From positions 186,001-250,000 of the forward strand of contig NZ_FNQM01000003.1 of NCBI RefSeq assembly GCF_900107585.1: 64,000 nt of DNA, read 5' to 3'. Positions 11,020-19,281 of the stretch are shown here, in pieces. Both the position numbers and the translations under genes were made by a program. The notes under the pieces are model-generated. The model did not search any database and had not been told where the DNA came from. It saw only the letters and a program-made list of their open reading frames with translations. Source of the DNA: Rubrimonas cliftonensis (GTDB lineage: Bacteria > Pseudomonadota > Alphaproteobacteria > Rhodobacterales > Rhodobacteraceae). The stretch's first letter is position 1; every line of letters starts with the position of its first letter.

Positions 11020-12441
11020 GTGCTGTTCCATACCTCCGGCTTCGCCGCCTTCTTCCTGTGCGCCTTCGCCGCCGCCTGGGCGACGCGGGGCCGGCCGACG
11101 CTGCATCTTTGGACGCTGACGGCGGCCAGCTTCGTCTTCTACGCGGCGTGGGACTGGCGCTTCGCCTTCCTGCTGCTGGGAAGCGGTCTGTTCAACTGGG
11201 CCGCGGCGCTGGCGCTGGAGCGGCGGGAGGGCCGCGCGCGGCGGGCGGTCGTCGCCGGCGCCGTCGCGGCCAACCTCGGCGTGCTGGCGACGTTCAAGTA
11301 TTTCGACTTCTTCGCCGAGGGGCTGAACGCCCTGCTGCGCGCCGCAGGTTTCGAGGGCGGGATGCCCTACGCGGGGCTGATCCTGCCGGTGGGCGTCTCG
11401 TTCTTCACGTTCCAGGGCCTGTCCTATGTGGTGGACGTGCACCGGCGCGAGATCGCGGCGTCGCGGCCGGCGGTGGAAGTGCTGTTGTACCTCAGCCTCT
11501 TTCCGCAGCTCGTCGCCGGCCCGATCGTGCGCGCCTCGGCGCTGCTGCCGCAGATCCGCGCGCGGCTGACGCCCGCCCCGGGGCCGGAGCGCGTGGCTGC
11601 CGGCTTCGCGGCGGTGATGATCCTCTCGGGCCTGTTCAAGAAGCTGGTTCTGGCCAACTACATCGCCGCCGATCTCGTGGACGAAGCGTTCTTCGACCCC
11701 TCCTTCTACGGCGCGGCGGACCTGTGGCTCGCCGCCTACGGCTATTCGGTGCAGATATACTGCGATTTCAGCGGCTATTCAGACATGGCGATCGGGCTGG
11801 CGGCGCTGCTCGGCTTCGCAATCCCGAAGAACTTCGACCAGCCGTTCCGCGCCGCGTCGATGCGCGAGTTCTGGCGGCGCTGGCACATCTCGCTGTCGAC
11901 CTGGCTGCGGGACTACCTCTACAAGCCGATGGGCGGCTCGCACGGCCGCGCGGGGCGCACGGCGCGCAACCTGTTCCTGACCATGCTGCTGGGCGGGCTG
12001 TGGCACGGCGCGGCGTGGACCTTCGTGCTGTGGGGCGCGCTGCACGGCGCGCTGCTGGTGGCGGAGCGGGCGCTGGCGCGGGCGGCGCCGCCGATGCCCT
12101 CGGGCCGGGCGGGCCGGGCGGCGGCGATCTTCGTCACCTTCCATCTCGTCGTGCTGACCTTCGTGCTGTTTCGCAGCGAGTCGCTGCCGCTGTTCTGGGA
12201 CTTCCTCGCCGGCCTGACGCGTTGGGAGCAACCGCCGGAGCTGGCGGGCGGCTTCGTCGCCGGGCTGATCGCGCTGGGAGTGGCGCTGCACTTCACGCCG
12301 CCCGAGGCGCCCGAGCGCGCCGCGCGCGCCCTCTCGGCGCCGCCATGGCCGGCGCTGGGGCTGGTCGCGGGGTTGCTGCTGGCGCTGATCGGCTTCCTTG
12401 CGCCCGCCGAGGTGACGCCCTTCATCTACTTCCAGTTCTAA
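11020..12441 (+). CDS. MBOAT family O-acyltransferase (AlgI-like)
   Basis: 473 residues from a GTG start (LFHTSGFAAFFLCAFAAAW) with about ten membrane segments. Diagnostic AlgI motifs are present: FKYFDFFAEGLN, LPVGVSFFTFQGLSYVVDVHR, LFPQLVAGPIVRAS, YCDFSGYSDMAIGLAALLGF, FWRRWHISLSTWLRDYLYKP. The catalytic His is in LLGGLWHGAAWTFVLWG (about residue 330). It moves acetyl (acyl) groups across the inner membrane for O-acetylation of an exopolysaccharide or other exported substrate. It sits 15 bases after the DUF459 gene. The acceptor is unknown because no polysaccharide synthase genes are in the window. Confidence 0.93.
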   Translation: MLFHTSGFAAFFLCAFAAAWATRGRPTLHLWTLTAASFVFYAAWDWRFAFLLLGSGLFNWAAALALERREGRARRAVVAGAVAANLGVLATFKYFDFFAEGLNALLRAAGFEGGMPYAGLILPVGVSFFTFQGLSYVVDVHRREIAASRPAVEVLLYLSLFPQLVAGPIVRASALLPQIRARLTPAPGPERVAAGFAAVMILSGLFKKLVLANYIAADLVDEAFFDPSFYGAADLWLAAYGYSVQIYCDFSGYSDMAIGLAALLGFAIPKNFDQPFRAASMREFWRRWHISLSTWLRDYLYKPMGGSHGRAGRTARNLFLTMLLGGLWHGAAWTFVLWGALHGALLVAERALARAAPPMPSGRAGRAAAIFVTFHLVVLTFVLFRSESLPLFWDFLAGLTRWEQPPELAGGFVAGLIALGVALHFTPPEAPERAARALSAPPWPALGLVAGLLLALIGFLAPAEVTPFIYFQF

Positions 12442-12453
12442 GGAGCGCCGACC

Positions 12454-12717
12454 ATGGCGGAACCGACCCCCGAGACGCCGCCCGCCTCGCTGCCGGTTGG
12501 CCGCGCCGCCGCGGCGCTGGCGCTGGCGCTGCTGGTCGCGCTGTCGCTCAATCCGCGCGTGCCCGGCGGGTGGGCGCGCGACGCGGGCCTGCCCGAGGCG
12601 ACGACGCTCGCCGCAATCGACGCGGCCGACGCGCTGGCGGCGTGGGCGGAGGCGGCCGGCCTGACCGCGCCGGGGGACTGGGTCTCCGCGCGCGTGCAGG
12701 CGCTGCGCGAAGAATGA
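12454..12717 (+). CDS. Small single-membrane-span hypothetical protein of the acyltransferase locus
   Basis: 87 residues: a Pro-rich N-terminus, one hydrophobic helix (VGRAAAALALALLVALSL, about residues 16-33) and a soluble C-terminal part rich in Ala/Trp. An AAGGAG box lies about nine bases before the ATG, and the gene follows the MBOAT stop by 12 bases, so it is co-transcribed. No family recognised. It could be a small periplasmic partner anchored beside the acyltransferase. Confidence 0.65.
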   Translation: MAEPTPETPPASLPVGRAAAALALALLVALSLNPRVPGGWARDAGLPEATTLAAIDAADALAAWAEAAGLTAPGDWVSARVQALREE

Positions 12718-12805
12718 GCGCGACGCGCGCCGCCGCCCGGACGCGCGCGCCGGCGCGGCTGAGCGGCCGAGAGACCGAGCGGCCGAGCGGCTGAGCGGCA
12801 GGGCG

Positions 12806-13708
12806 GTGCGGGCGGTCATGGTCTTCCTCCTCTCCACGGGCGCCGCCGCCGGCGCCGGGCTCGACGCCTGCCCGCCGGCGCCGGCGCGCCACGCGGCCGC
12901 GGCGGAGCGAACGCTGCGCATCGAGACGCCGGACGGCCGCATCGCGGCCACCTTCGCGCGGCCCGAAGGCGTCGAGCCGGCGGCGCTGGCGCTGATGCTG
13001 CACGGCTACACCGGCGCGCGCGACGAATTCCCGGTGCAGGGCGGCGAGGGCATGTTCGCCCGCGCCGCGCGCGCCTTCGCCGAACGCGGCGTCGCCTCGC
13101 TGCGCATCGACTTCATCGGCTCCGGCGAGAGCGACGGTGCCTGGGCCGACACGACCTTCGAGACGCAGGCGCGCGACGCCCTGCGCGCCCGCGACTTCCT
13201 CGCGGCGACGGTCGGGCGGGAGGGCGCGCCGCTCGGCGTGCTCGGCTTCAGCCAGGGCGGGCTGGTGGCGCTGAAGGCGGCGCGCGAGGGCGGCTTCGAC
13301 CGCGTGGCGCTATGGAACCCGGTGCTGGCCCCGCGCGAGACCTATCGCGCGATCTTCGGCGACGCGCTCGACGCCGGGTTCGCCGCCGCGGCGGAGGGCC
13401 CCGGCGGCGCGCAGGTGGCGGGAACCGGGCTGCGGCCCGGCTTCTTCGCCGGCGTCGCCGCCGCCGACCCCGCCGCGGACGCCGTCGCCATCGCGGCGCC
13501 GCTGCTGGCGGTCAGCGGGGCGCGCGACATGCTCGCCGCGCAGGGGCCGGCCCGGGCCGAGGCGCTGGCGGCCGCGCGCGCGGCGCCGACGACGGCGGTC
13601 GCCGTGGCGGGCGGGCACGACCTCGGCGCCGTGGGCGAACCGGCGCTGCTGGACGCCGTGATCGCCTGCACCGCGGGCTTCCTGCTCGGCCTCGCGCCCA
13701 GACCCTGA
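12806..13708 (+). CDS. Exported alpha/beta hydrolase
   Basis: 300 residues from a GTG (an ATG at 12818 is an equally good start and leaves a short hydrophobic signal, VFLLSTGAAAGAG). The alpha/beta hydrolase landmarks are the oxyanion HGYTG segment (LMLHGYTGARDEF), the RIDFIGSGESDG strand, the nucleophile elbow GFSQGG with Ser near residue 149, and the final His in AGGHDLGAVG. It resembles the cinnamoyl-ester hydrolase/esterase group. It follows the acyltransferase genes by 88 bases containing short GAGCGGC repeats and may remove acyl groups, but that is only context. Confidence 0.8.
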   Translation: MRAVMVFLLSTGAAAGAGLDACPPAPARHAAAAERTLRIETPDGRIAATFARPEGVEPAALALMLHGYTGARDEFPVQGGEGMFARAARAFAERGVASLRIDFIGSGESDGAWADTTFETQARDALRARDFLAATVGREGAPLGVLGFSQGGLVALKAAREGGFDRVALWNPVLAPRETYRAIFGDALDAGFAAAAEGPGGAQVAGTGLRPGFFAGVAAADPAADAVAIAAPLLAVSGARDMLAAQGPARAEALAAARAAPTTAVAVAGGHDLGAVGEPALLDAVIACTAGFLLGLAPRP

Positions 13709-13814
13709 CGCCGCGCCGCCCTGGCGCCCGAGGCCTCGACCGGGCCGAAGCTTCGCGCCATGCTCGACCCCGACGGCCCCCGGCAGGCGGGGGCGCCGGA
13801 GCGGGAGCCAGCCC

Positions 13815-15623
13815 ATGCAAGCGACCCTGAGAACGCCGCGCCGCGCCGCGGTCCTCGCCCTGCTCGCCGCCCTCGCCGTCGCGCTCCCCGCCTTCGCGCA
13901 GGGCGTCGCCGCGCGGGACGCCGCCCGGCTCCCCGAGGCCGCGACGGCGACGCGGGAGATGGTGGTGACGGCGCATCCGCTCGCCAGCGAGGCCGGCGCG
14001 CTGATGCTGCGGCTGGGCGGGACGGCGGCGGACGCGATGGTGGCGGCGCAGACGGTGCTGGGCCTCGTCGAGCCGCAGTCGAGCGGGATCGGCGGCGGCG
14101 CCTTCGCGCTCTGGCGCGACGGCGCGAACGGCGCGCTGGTGACGCTCGACGCCCGCGAGACGGCGCCGATGGCGGCGACGCCGGAGCGGTTCCTCGACGC
14201 CGTCGCCGCGCCGCTGGAATTCGCCGACGCCTGGCAGAGCGGCCTGTCGGTCGGCGTGCCCGGCGTGCCGGCGCTGATGCAGGCGACGCACGACCGCTGG
14301 GGCCGCCTGCCCCGCGCCACTGTCTTCGCCCCCGCCCGCCGCCTCGCGCTCGCCGGCTTCCCCTTGAGCGGGCGCACCGCGGATCAGGTCGAGGGCCTGC
14401 TGAAGCGAAACGCGAGCTGCGCCGACCGGCTGTTCTTCCGCGACCCCGCCGCCTTCGCCCATTTCGTGGAGGGCGACGCGACGGCCTGCGCGGCGAAGCC
14501 GGCGGGGACCATCCTGCGCAACCCCGCCTACGCGCGGCTGATGCGGCGGCTGGCGCGGCGCGGCGCGGCGGGGTTCTACGCGGGGCCGGTGGCGCGGGCG
14601 GTGGTGGAGGCGGTGCGGAGCGACCCCAACCGACCCGGCGACATGACCCTCGACGACCTCGCCGCCTACCGGGTGATCGCGCGCGCGCCGGTCTGCGTCG
14701 GCTATCGGGGGCGGACGGTCTGCGGCATGGGCCCGCCTTCCTCGGGCGGCGTCGCCGTGGGGCAGATGCTGCGGATGCTGGAGGGCTTCGATCTCGGCGA
14801 CGACCCGCTCGGCGAGCGCGCGCTGCATCTGTTCGCCGAGGCGGGGCGGCTCGCCTTCGCCGACCGAAACCGCTACGTCGCCGACGCCGATTTCGTCCCC
14901 GTGCCGGTGGCGGGGCTGCTGGACCCCGGCTATCTCGCGGCGCGCGCGGCGCTGATCGGGGAGCGCGACATGGGCGCGGCGGCGCCGGGCGACCCGCCGG
15001 GCGCCGCGGCGGCGGGCGCGCATGTGCGGGCGAAGGACAGCGGCACCAGCCACGTCTCCATCATAGACCGCTTCGGCAACGCGCTGTCGATGACGACGAC
15101 GGTGGAGTCGTCCTTCGGCAACGGCGTGATGGTTCCAGGCTTCGGCTTCCTGCTCAACAACGAGCTGACCGACTTCTCCTTCGCGCCCGTCGACGAAAGC
15201 GGCGATCCGGTCGCCAACCGGGTCGAGCCGGGCAAGCGGCCGCGCAGTTCGATGTCGCCCACCATCGTTTTCGACGCCGAGGGCGCGCTCAGCGTCGTGA
15301 CCGGCTCGCCGGGCGGCTCGCGGATCATCGGCTATACGGCGCGCGCGCTGGTGAACGCGCTCGACTTCGGGCTCGACGCGCAGGCCGCCGTCAGCGCGCC
15401 CCATGTCCAGAACCGCAACGGCGCGACGGAGGTGGAGGCGACGGGCGAGACTGTCTGGCCCGGCTACGACCCCGAGGCGCTGGCCGCCGCGCTGAAGGCC
15501 CGCGGGCATGAGACGCGCGTCGCGCCGATGACGAGCGGGCTGTCGATGATCGTCGTCGGGCCGGACGGGCGGCTGACCGGCGGCGCCGACCCGCGTCGGG
15601 ACGGCGTCGCCGCCGGCCGCTGA
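13815..15623 (+). CDS. ggt: Gamma-glutamyltransferase
   Basis: 602 residues with a signal peptide (RAAVLALLAALAVALPAFAQ) for periplasmic export. The large-subunit core has VVTAHPLASEAGALMLRLGG, QSSGIGGGAFALW and LDARETAP. The autoprocessing site is the SGTSH segment, with the nucleophile Thr at about residue 411 (DSGTSHVSIID). The small subunit keeps LLNNELTDFSF, RPRSSMSPTIVF and SPGGSRIIGYTA. It cleaves or transfers gamma-glutamyl groups of glutathione. Length and motifs are complete, so it is likely active. Confidence 0.95.
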   Translation: MQATLRTPRRAAVLALLAALAVALPAFAQGVAARDAARLPEAATATREMVVTAHPLASEAGALMLRLGGTAADAMVAAQTVLGLVEPQSSGIGGGAFALWRDGANGALVTLDARETAPMAATPERFLDAVAAPLEFADAWQSGLSVGVPGVPALMQATHDRWGRLPRATVFAPARRLALAGFPLSGRTADQVEGLLKRNASCADRLFFRDPAAFAHFVEGDATACAAKPAGTILRNPAYARLMRRLARRGAAGFYAGPVARAVVEAVRSDPNRPGDMTLDDLAAYRVIARAPVCVGYRGRTVCGMGPPSSGGVAVGQMLRMLEGFDLGDDPLGERALHLFAEAGRLAFADRNRYVADADFVPVPVAGLLDPGYLAARAALIGERDMGAAAPGDPPGAAAAGAHVRAKDSGTSHVSIIDRFGNALSMTTTVESSFGNGVMVPGFGFLLNNELTDFSFAPVDESGDPVANRVEPGKRPRSSMSPTIVFDAEGALSVVTGSPGGSRIIGYTARALVNALDFGLDAQAAVSAPHVQNRNGATEVEATGETVWPGYDPEALAAALKARGHETRVAPMTSGLSMIVVGPDGRLTGGADPRRDGVAAGR

Positions 15624-15704
15624 CGACCCCCGCCGCAGGCCCGCTCCCGGCGACCCCACAAAGCCGGGCGCATGCGCGGCCCTCCTCGCCCGCCTCGATT
15701 GTGG

Positions 15705-15727
15705 GCCCGCCGCCCTGCGCGGCGGGC
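15705..15727 (+). terminator. GC-rich hairpin after ggt
   Basis: A nine-base perfect stem (GCCCGCCGC at 15705-15713, GCGGCGGGC at 15719-15727) with a five-base loop lies 82 bases after the ggt stop. No T-run follows, so termination by this element alone is uncertain. Confidence 0.45.
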
Positions 15728-15836
15728 GGGCGGCGAATTGGCGAAAGGGGGTGTGACGCGCGACGCAGCGGGCTGACGCAGACGCAGCAATGGTGTCTCA
15801 AACGCCTGAAGGCGAAGCGAATCGGAGTGGAATTGA

Positions 15837-16178
15837 ATGTTGCGCGTATCGGGCGACGTAGTGGCCGCGTTGAGTTCGGCCGGGCGCAGGAAGCTTGCGG
15901 CGGAGATCGCGGAGGCGACCGCGCGCGACCACCCCGAGGCGGTCGAAAGCGAAGGGGGCCCCGAGGCCTTCGCCGCCGCCGCGATCGAGCAGGCGCAGGC
16001 CCTCGGCCTCACGACCCGCGGGCGGATCCGCGCCTGGGCCCGGCTGCGGGCGACCCACGGCGCGGACGTTGCGTCGCTGCCCTGGGTCTCGGCGGTGCTG
16101 GAGGACAGCGCGCTGACGCCCGACGAGCGCCTCTCGCTGATCGAGGACCGTGCGCTGATGCGGGAGGCCCGTGGATGA
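15837..16178 (+). CDS. Small helical protein upstream of a LysM/Ig-like protein, possible T6SS cargo adaptor
   Basis: 113 residues, mostly helical, with no signal peptide or membrane segment. The segment ALGLTTRGRIRAWARLRATHG followed by LPWVSAVLEDSALTPDERL resembles, from memory, short accessory proteins encoded between type VI secretion spike and effector genes (helix, W/F-rich turn, 'PW...IL.D..L...E'). It overlaps the next gene by ATGA, so the two are translated together. The A+T-richer 45 bases before the ATG contain GGAG. Function unproven; no T6SS structural gene is in the window. Confidence 0.6.
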   Translation: MLRVSGDVVAALSSAGRRKLAAEIAEATARDHPEAVESEGGPEAFAAAAIEQAQALGLTTRGRIRAWARLRATHGADVASLPWVSAVLEDSALTPDERLSLIEDRALMREARG

Positions 16179-19100
16179 GCCGCGTCGCGAAGCGCCCGCT
16201 CGACCCCGCCGCGGTCTCGGCCGCCAACGACGCCTTCTACGCGGCGCACCCCGAGATGATCGCGGCGGACGGCGCGCGCATCCCCATAGGCGACGGCGCC
16301 GACCAAGCCGCCTATCGCACCGAATGGATGGACCATTATGTGGCCGCCGGCGGCGCGCTGGAGGGCGACGACCCGACGCCCGCCGAGGAGCCTGTGCAGC
16401 CCTGCCCGCTGAGCTGGATCAAGTTCCAGTTCCTCGCGAAGGAGGGCGACCTGCCGCTCGCCGGCGTCGAGGCCGTGGTGATGGACCCCAACGGCGCCGA
16501 ACGGCGCGCCACGAGCGACGCGCAGGGCGTGATCGAGATCCGCCCCGCCGCGCCGGGCGCCTGGGCGATCTACACGCCCATCGAGGGCCGCACGATCTCC
16601 GACACCTTCCACCTCACCAGTTCGGCCGAGGCCGGCGCGCCGGTCACGGCGAGCCAGACGCCCGAGCCCGAGCCGCGCCCCGGCCAGACCCCGGCGGAGG
16701 ACCCCAACCAGACCCGCGCCGAGGCGATGCCCTGGGCGCCCAGGGCCTTCGCCGAGATCACCAAGCACAAGGTGCAGGACGGCGACGACCTCGTGGGGCT
16801 CGCCGAGCAGGTCGGGCTGACCTGGGACGAACTCGCCTTCTTCAATTTCGGCGTGAAGGAGCCGGAGCAGATCAACCGCCAGCTTCGCGACCTAGTGGGC
16901 TGCACGAACGCCGACGCCAACGGGAACTACTGGTTCACCGGCGAGGACGACCCGGGGATGATGTTCCTGCCCTGGCCGTTCGGCGCCGACGGGCTGGCGA
17001 CGGAGACCGTCCACATCTTCCGCGGCGAATCGGTCGAGCGGCCGGTGAAGCTGGAGCTCCAGACGGTCGACGCGCTCGGCTACCGCGTCGGCGGCGTGTC
17101 GCTGACGCTGGTGACGGTGGAGGGCGTCGAGATCCCGGTCACGACCGACGGCGAAGGCTACTGGACCGACACGCTGATGCTGACCGGGCCGGTGGACGTG
17201 TTCCACGAGAGCGGCGACCGCGCGCATTTCTTCGTCGACGCCTATGGCGCCGCCGACCAGGCCGACAGCAACGAAGGACCGGTGGGCGCGACCGAACTCG
17301 TTGAGGCGCGGCTCGACCCGCTGCTGGTGCGGCGCGCGCTCTCCAGCATCCTCGTCCCCGGCGTCACGGCGGACCCGACACTGGCCGAGCGCGACACGCT
17401 GCGCCGCCGCTACGGCCGCACCCCGGCCGACCGCGAGGCCGCGCAGGCCGTCTCGGGCGTGTCCGGCGAGGGCGACACCGAGGCCGGCGACGGCGGGCCG
17501 GACAGCGACCGCGCCGCCGGCGCCTTCGTCCATCGCGCCGTCCACATGGCGGTGGACAACGTGTTCGCGGCGCCGCTGGCCGGCGAGGACTTCTTCCTCA
17601 CCCTTGACCAGTGGCTGAAGGACCGCCACCCGACGGCGGGCTCGGGCCGCGGTTACTATCTGATGGTGGCGCGCGGGAGCACGCTTTACGTCGGCGAGGT
17701 CTCGGGCGGCAGCTTCACCGAGAAGGCGACCTTCGAGATCGACACCTCCCTCGTCTACGCCGGCGACGTGACGCTGCCGGACGGGCGCACGGTGACGGCG
17801 CGCAACGCCTATGGCGCCTATGCGGCGTTCGAGGTGGGCCGGCCCGAGCCGGTCTATTTCGACCTAGAGACCCGCTCGCAGCCGCTCAGCGACTTCAACC
17901 AGCTCGACGATGTCGACACGCTGCAGGAGATCGTCGTCGGCGCCGACCAGCAGCAGAAGCTCATCGACCTCCAGCGGTCGCTGAACCCCAAGGTCGGCGT
18001 ATTCTACCTCTATCCGGAGAACGAGCCCCGTCGCGGCGCCGCGGCGCTGCTGGGCGGCTGCGGGCTGCTGGAGAACTACCCCGCCGACGGCGCCGTGAAC
18101 GCCCGCGTCCACGCCCGCAACCGCATGACGGCGCAGGCCGCGAACGCCGCCTATCGCAGCGTCATCAGCGAATACGTGGACGGGGTCGAAGCGGTGACGA
18201 CGGTGCAGGCGCTGCACGACCTAGGCCCGCCGATGCAACCCTACATCTTCCCCACACCCGCCGGCGCCACGCGCGCGCAGGCGCTGCAGTTGCTGGGCGA
18301 CCAGAGCGAATCGTCGTTCCGGGCCTGGAAGGCGGTGTCGGAGAAGCTGGCGGAGCTGGAGAACCGCCATTCCTCCGGCTCGATGTTCTTCCGCACCAAG
18401 TTCGAGTTCGCCAGCGCGGTCAACTCGCCGGTGGGCGGCGGAACCGGCAAGGTCAGCTTCAACTTCGACATCGGCACCGACGGCTATCTGGAGAAGACCG
18501 AGCGCACGGTCGAGGCGGCCGTCGGCCCGGGCGGGGTGACCATCCCCGGCCTGAGGTCCGCCGGCACGGCGCAGCTGAAGCGCGAGGTCAACGTCGAGAC
18601 CGGCGAGACCAAGGACACGCTGGAGGTCGGCCTGTCGCGCGGCGGCAAGAGCTACGGCTTCGAGGCGGCGTCGGACGGCAACGTGAAGATGAAGGGCCCC
18701 TACGGAACCTACTCGGAGTTCAACTCGCGCACCGCGGAGGGCGGTTACGGCCTGTGCCTGTCGCTGCAGGACCTTCTGGCGAGCAGGCGCGAGCGCAAGG
18801 CCGCCGAGTCCGGGACCGACCCCGAGAAGCAGAGCTTCCTCGCCGGCATCCCCAACGCCACCTTCTGCTTCGGCCTGCATTTCGTGCTGCTGCGCGAGGA
18901 CCAGGTTGTGAGCTATCTGGTGCGGGCGCCGGGCTTCTTCGAGCGGCGGCTGCTCGACGAGCTGCTGCGCTGCAACTGGAACAGCCTGTCGGGCTTCGAG
19001 CAGGCGCAGCTCACCGCGGTCGGCTGGGAGATGGCGACATGGGACCGGCGCGCGCCGGAGGATTTTCCCGCCCCGACGAAGAAGGACTACAGCAGGCTGG

Positions 19101-19219
19101 AGGCCGCCGAGAAGATCGCGGCGGTGAAGCTCGGCTTCACCCAGCTCGACTGGGCGGCGCGCTGGAACGGCCAGATGGCGTTGGCGCGCTCCCGCGCCAC
19201 GGTCGACGGCGGGCGCTGA
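16175..19219 (+). CDS. Large multidomain protein: Ig-like, LysM-like and unrecognised C-terminal region; possible secreted effector
   Basis: 1014 residues with no signal peptide or membrane segment. About residues 75-150 form an Ig-like/carboxypeptidase-regulatory-like domain (SWIKFQFLAKEGDLPLAGV). About 196-245 form a LysM-like domain (HKVQDGDDLVGLAEQVGLTW, then FFNFG and QINRQLRDLVGC) continuing into DDPGMMFLPWPF; this LysM plus 'LRD-VGC' pattern is typical of T6SS-associated cargo. About 278-345 is a second beta-sandwich. The last 450 residues include a glycine-spaced beta-rich block (FEFASAVNSPVGGGTGKVSF...) and no catalytic motif I recognise. Cytoplasmic synthesis with non-Sec export fits a T6SS effector, but this is inference. 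Confidence 0.65.
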   Translation: MSRVAKRPLDPAAVSAANDAFYAAHPEMIAADGARIPIGDGADQAAYRTEWMDHYVAAGGALEGDDPTPAEEPVQPCPLSWIKFQFLAKEGDLPLAGVEAVVMDPNGAERRATSDAQGVIEIRPAAPGAWAIYTPIEGRTISDTFHLTSSAEAGAPVTASQTPEPEPRPGQTPAEDPNQTRAEAMPWAPRAFAEITKHKVQDGDDLVGLAEQVGLTWDELAFFNFGVKEPEQINRQLRDLVGCTNADANGNYWFTGEDDPGMMFLPWPFGADGLATETVHIFRGESVERPVKLELQTVDALGYRVGGVSLTLVTVEGVEIPVTTDGEGYWTDTLMLTGPVDVFHESGDRAHFFVDAYGAADQADSNEGPVGATELVEARLDPLLVRRALSSILVPGVTADPTLAERDTLRRRYGRTPADREAAQAVSGVSGEGDTEAGDGGPDSDRAAGAFVHRAVHMAVDNVFAAPLAGEDFFLTLDQWLKDRHPTAGSGRGYYLMVARGSTLYVGEVSGGSFTEKATFEIDTSLVYAGDVTLPDGRTVTARNAYGAYAAFEVGRPEPVYFDLETRSQPLSDFNQLDDVDTLQEIVVGADQQQKLIDLQRSLNPKVGVFYLYPENEPRRGAAALLGGCGLLENYPADGAVNARVHARNRMTAQAANAAYRSVISEYVDGVEAVTTVQALHDLGPPMQPYIFPTPAGATRAQALQLLGDQSESSFRAWKAVSEKLAELENRHSSGSMFFRTKFEFASAVNSPVGGGTGKVSFNFDIGTDGYLEKTERTVEAAVGPGGVTIPGLRSAGTAQLKREVNVETGETKDTLEVGLSRGGKSYGFEAASDGNVKMKGPYGTYSEFNSRTAEGGYGLCLSLQDLLASRRERKAAESGTDPEKQSFLAGIPNATFCFGLHFVLLREDQVVSYLVRAPGFFERRLLDELLRCNWNSLSGFEQAQLTAVGWEMATWDRRAPEDFPAPTKKDYSRLEAAEKIAAVKLGFTQLDWAARWNGQMALARSRATVDGGR

Positions 19220-19281
19220 GCCGCGGCGGCCCCTGCGTCGCGTCCTTCGCCGTCACGCCGCCCGCCGGCCCCGCCACGGCG

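Noticed and set aside
9363-12794. 1143-codon plus-strand frame
   Set aside because: Arg/Gly/Ala-rich with no domain; it runs out of frame through the DUF459 and acyltransferase genes, which have clear motifs in other frames.
12718-12805. GAGCGGC micro-repeats before the hydrolase gene
   Set aside because: Irregular, few copies and explained by extreme base composition; no array or CRISPR-like spacing.
13512-15659. 715-codon minus-strand frame opposite ggt
   Set aside because: Low-complexity antisense product of a well-supported gene.
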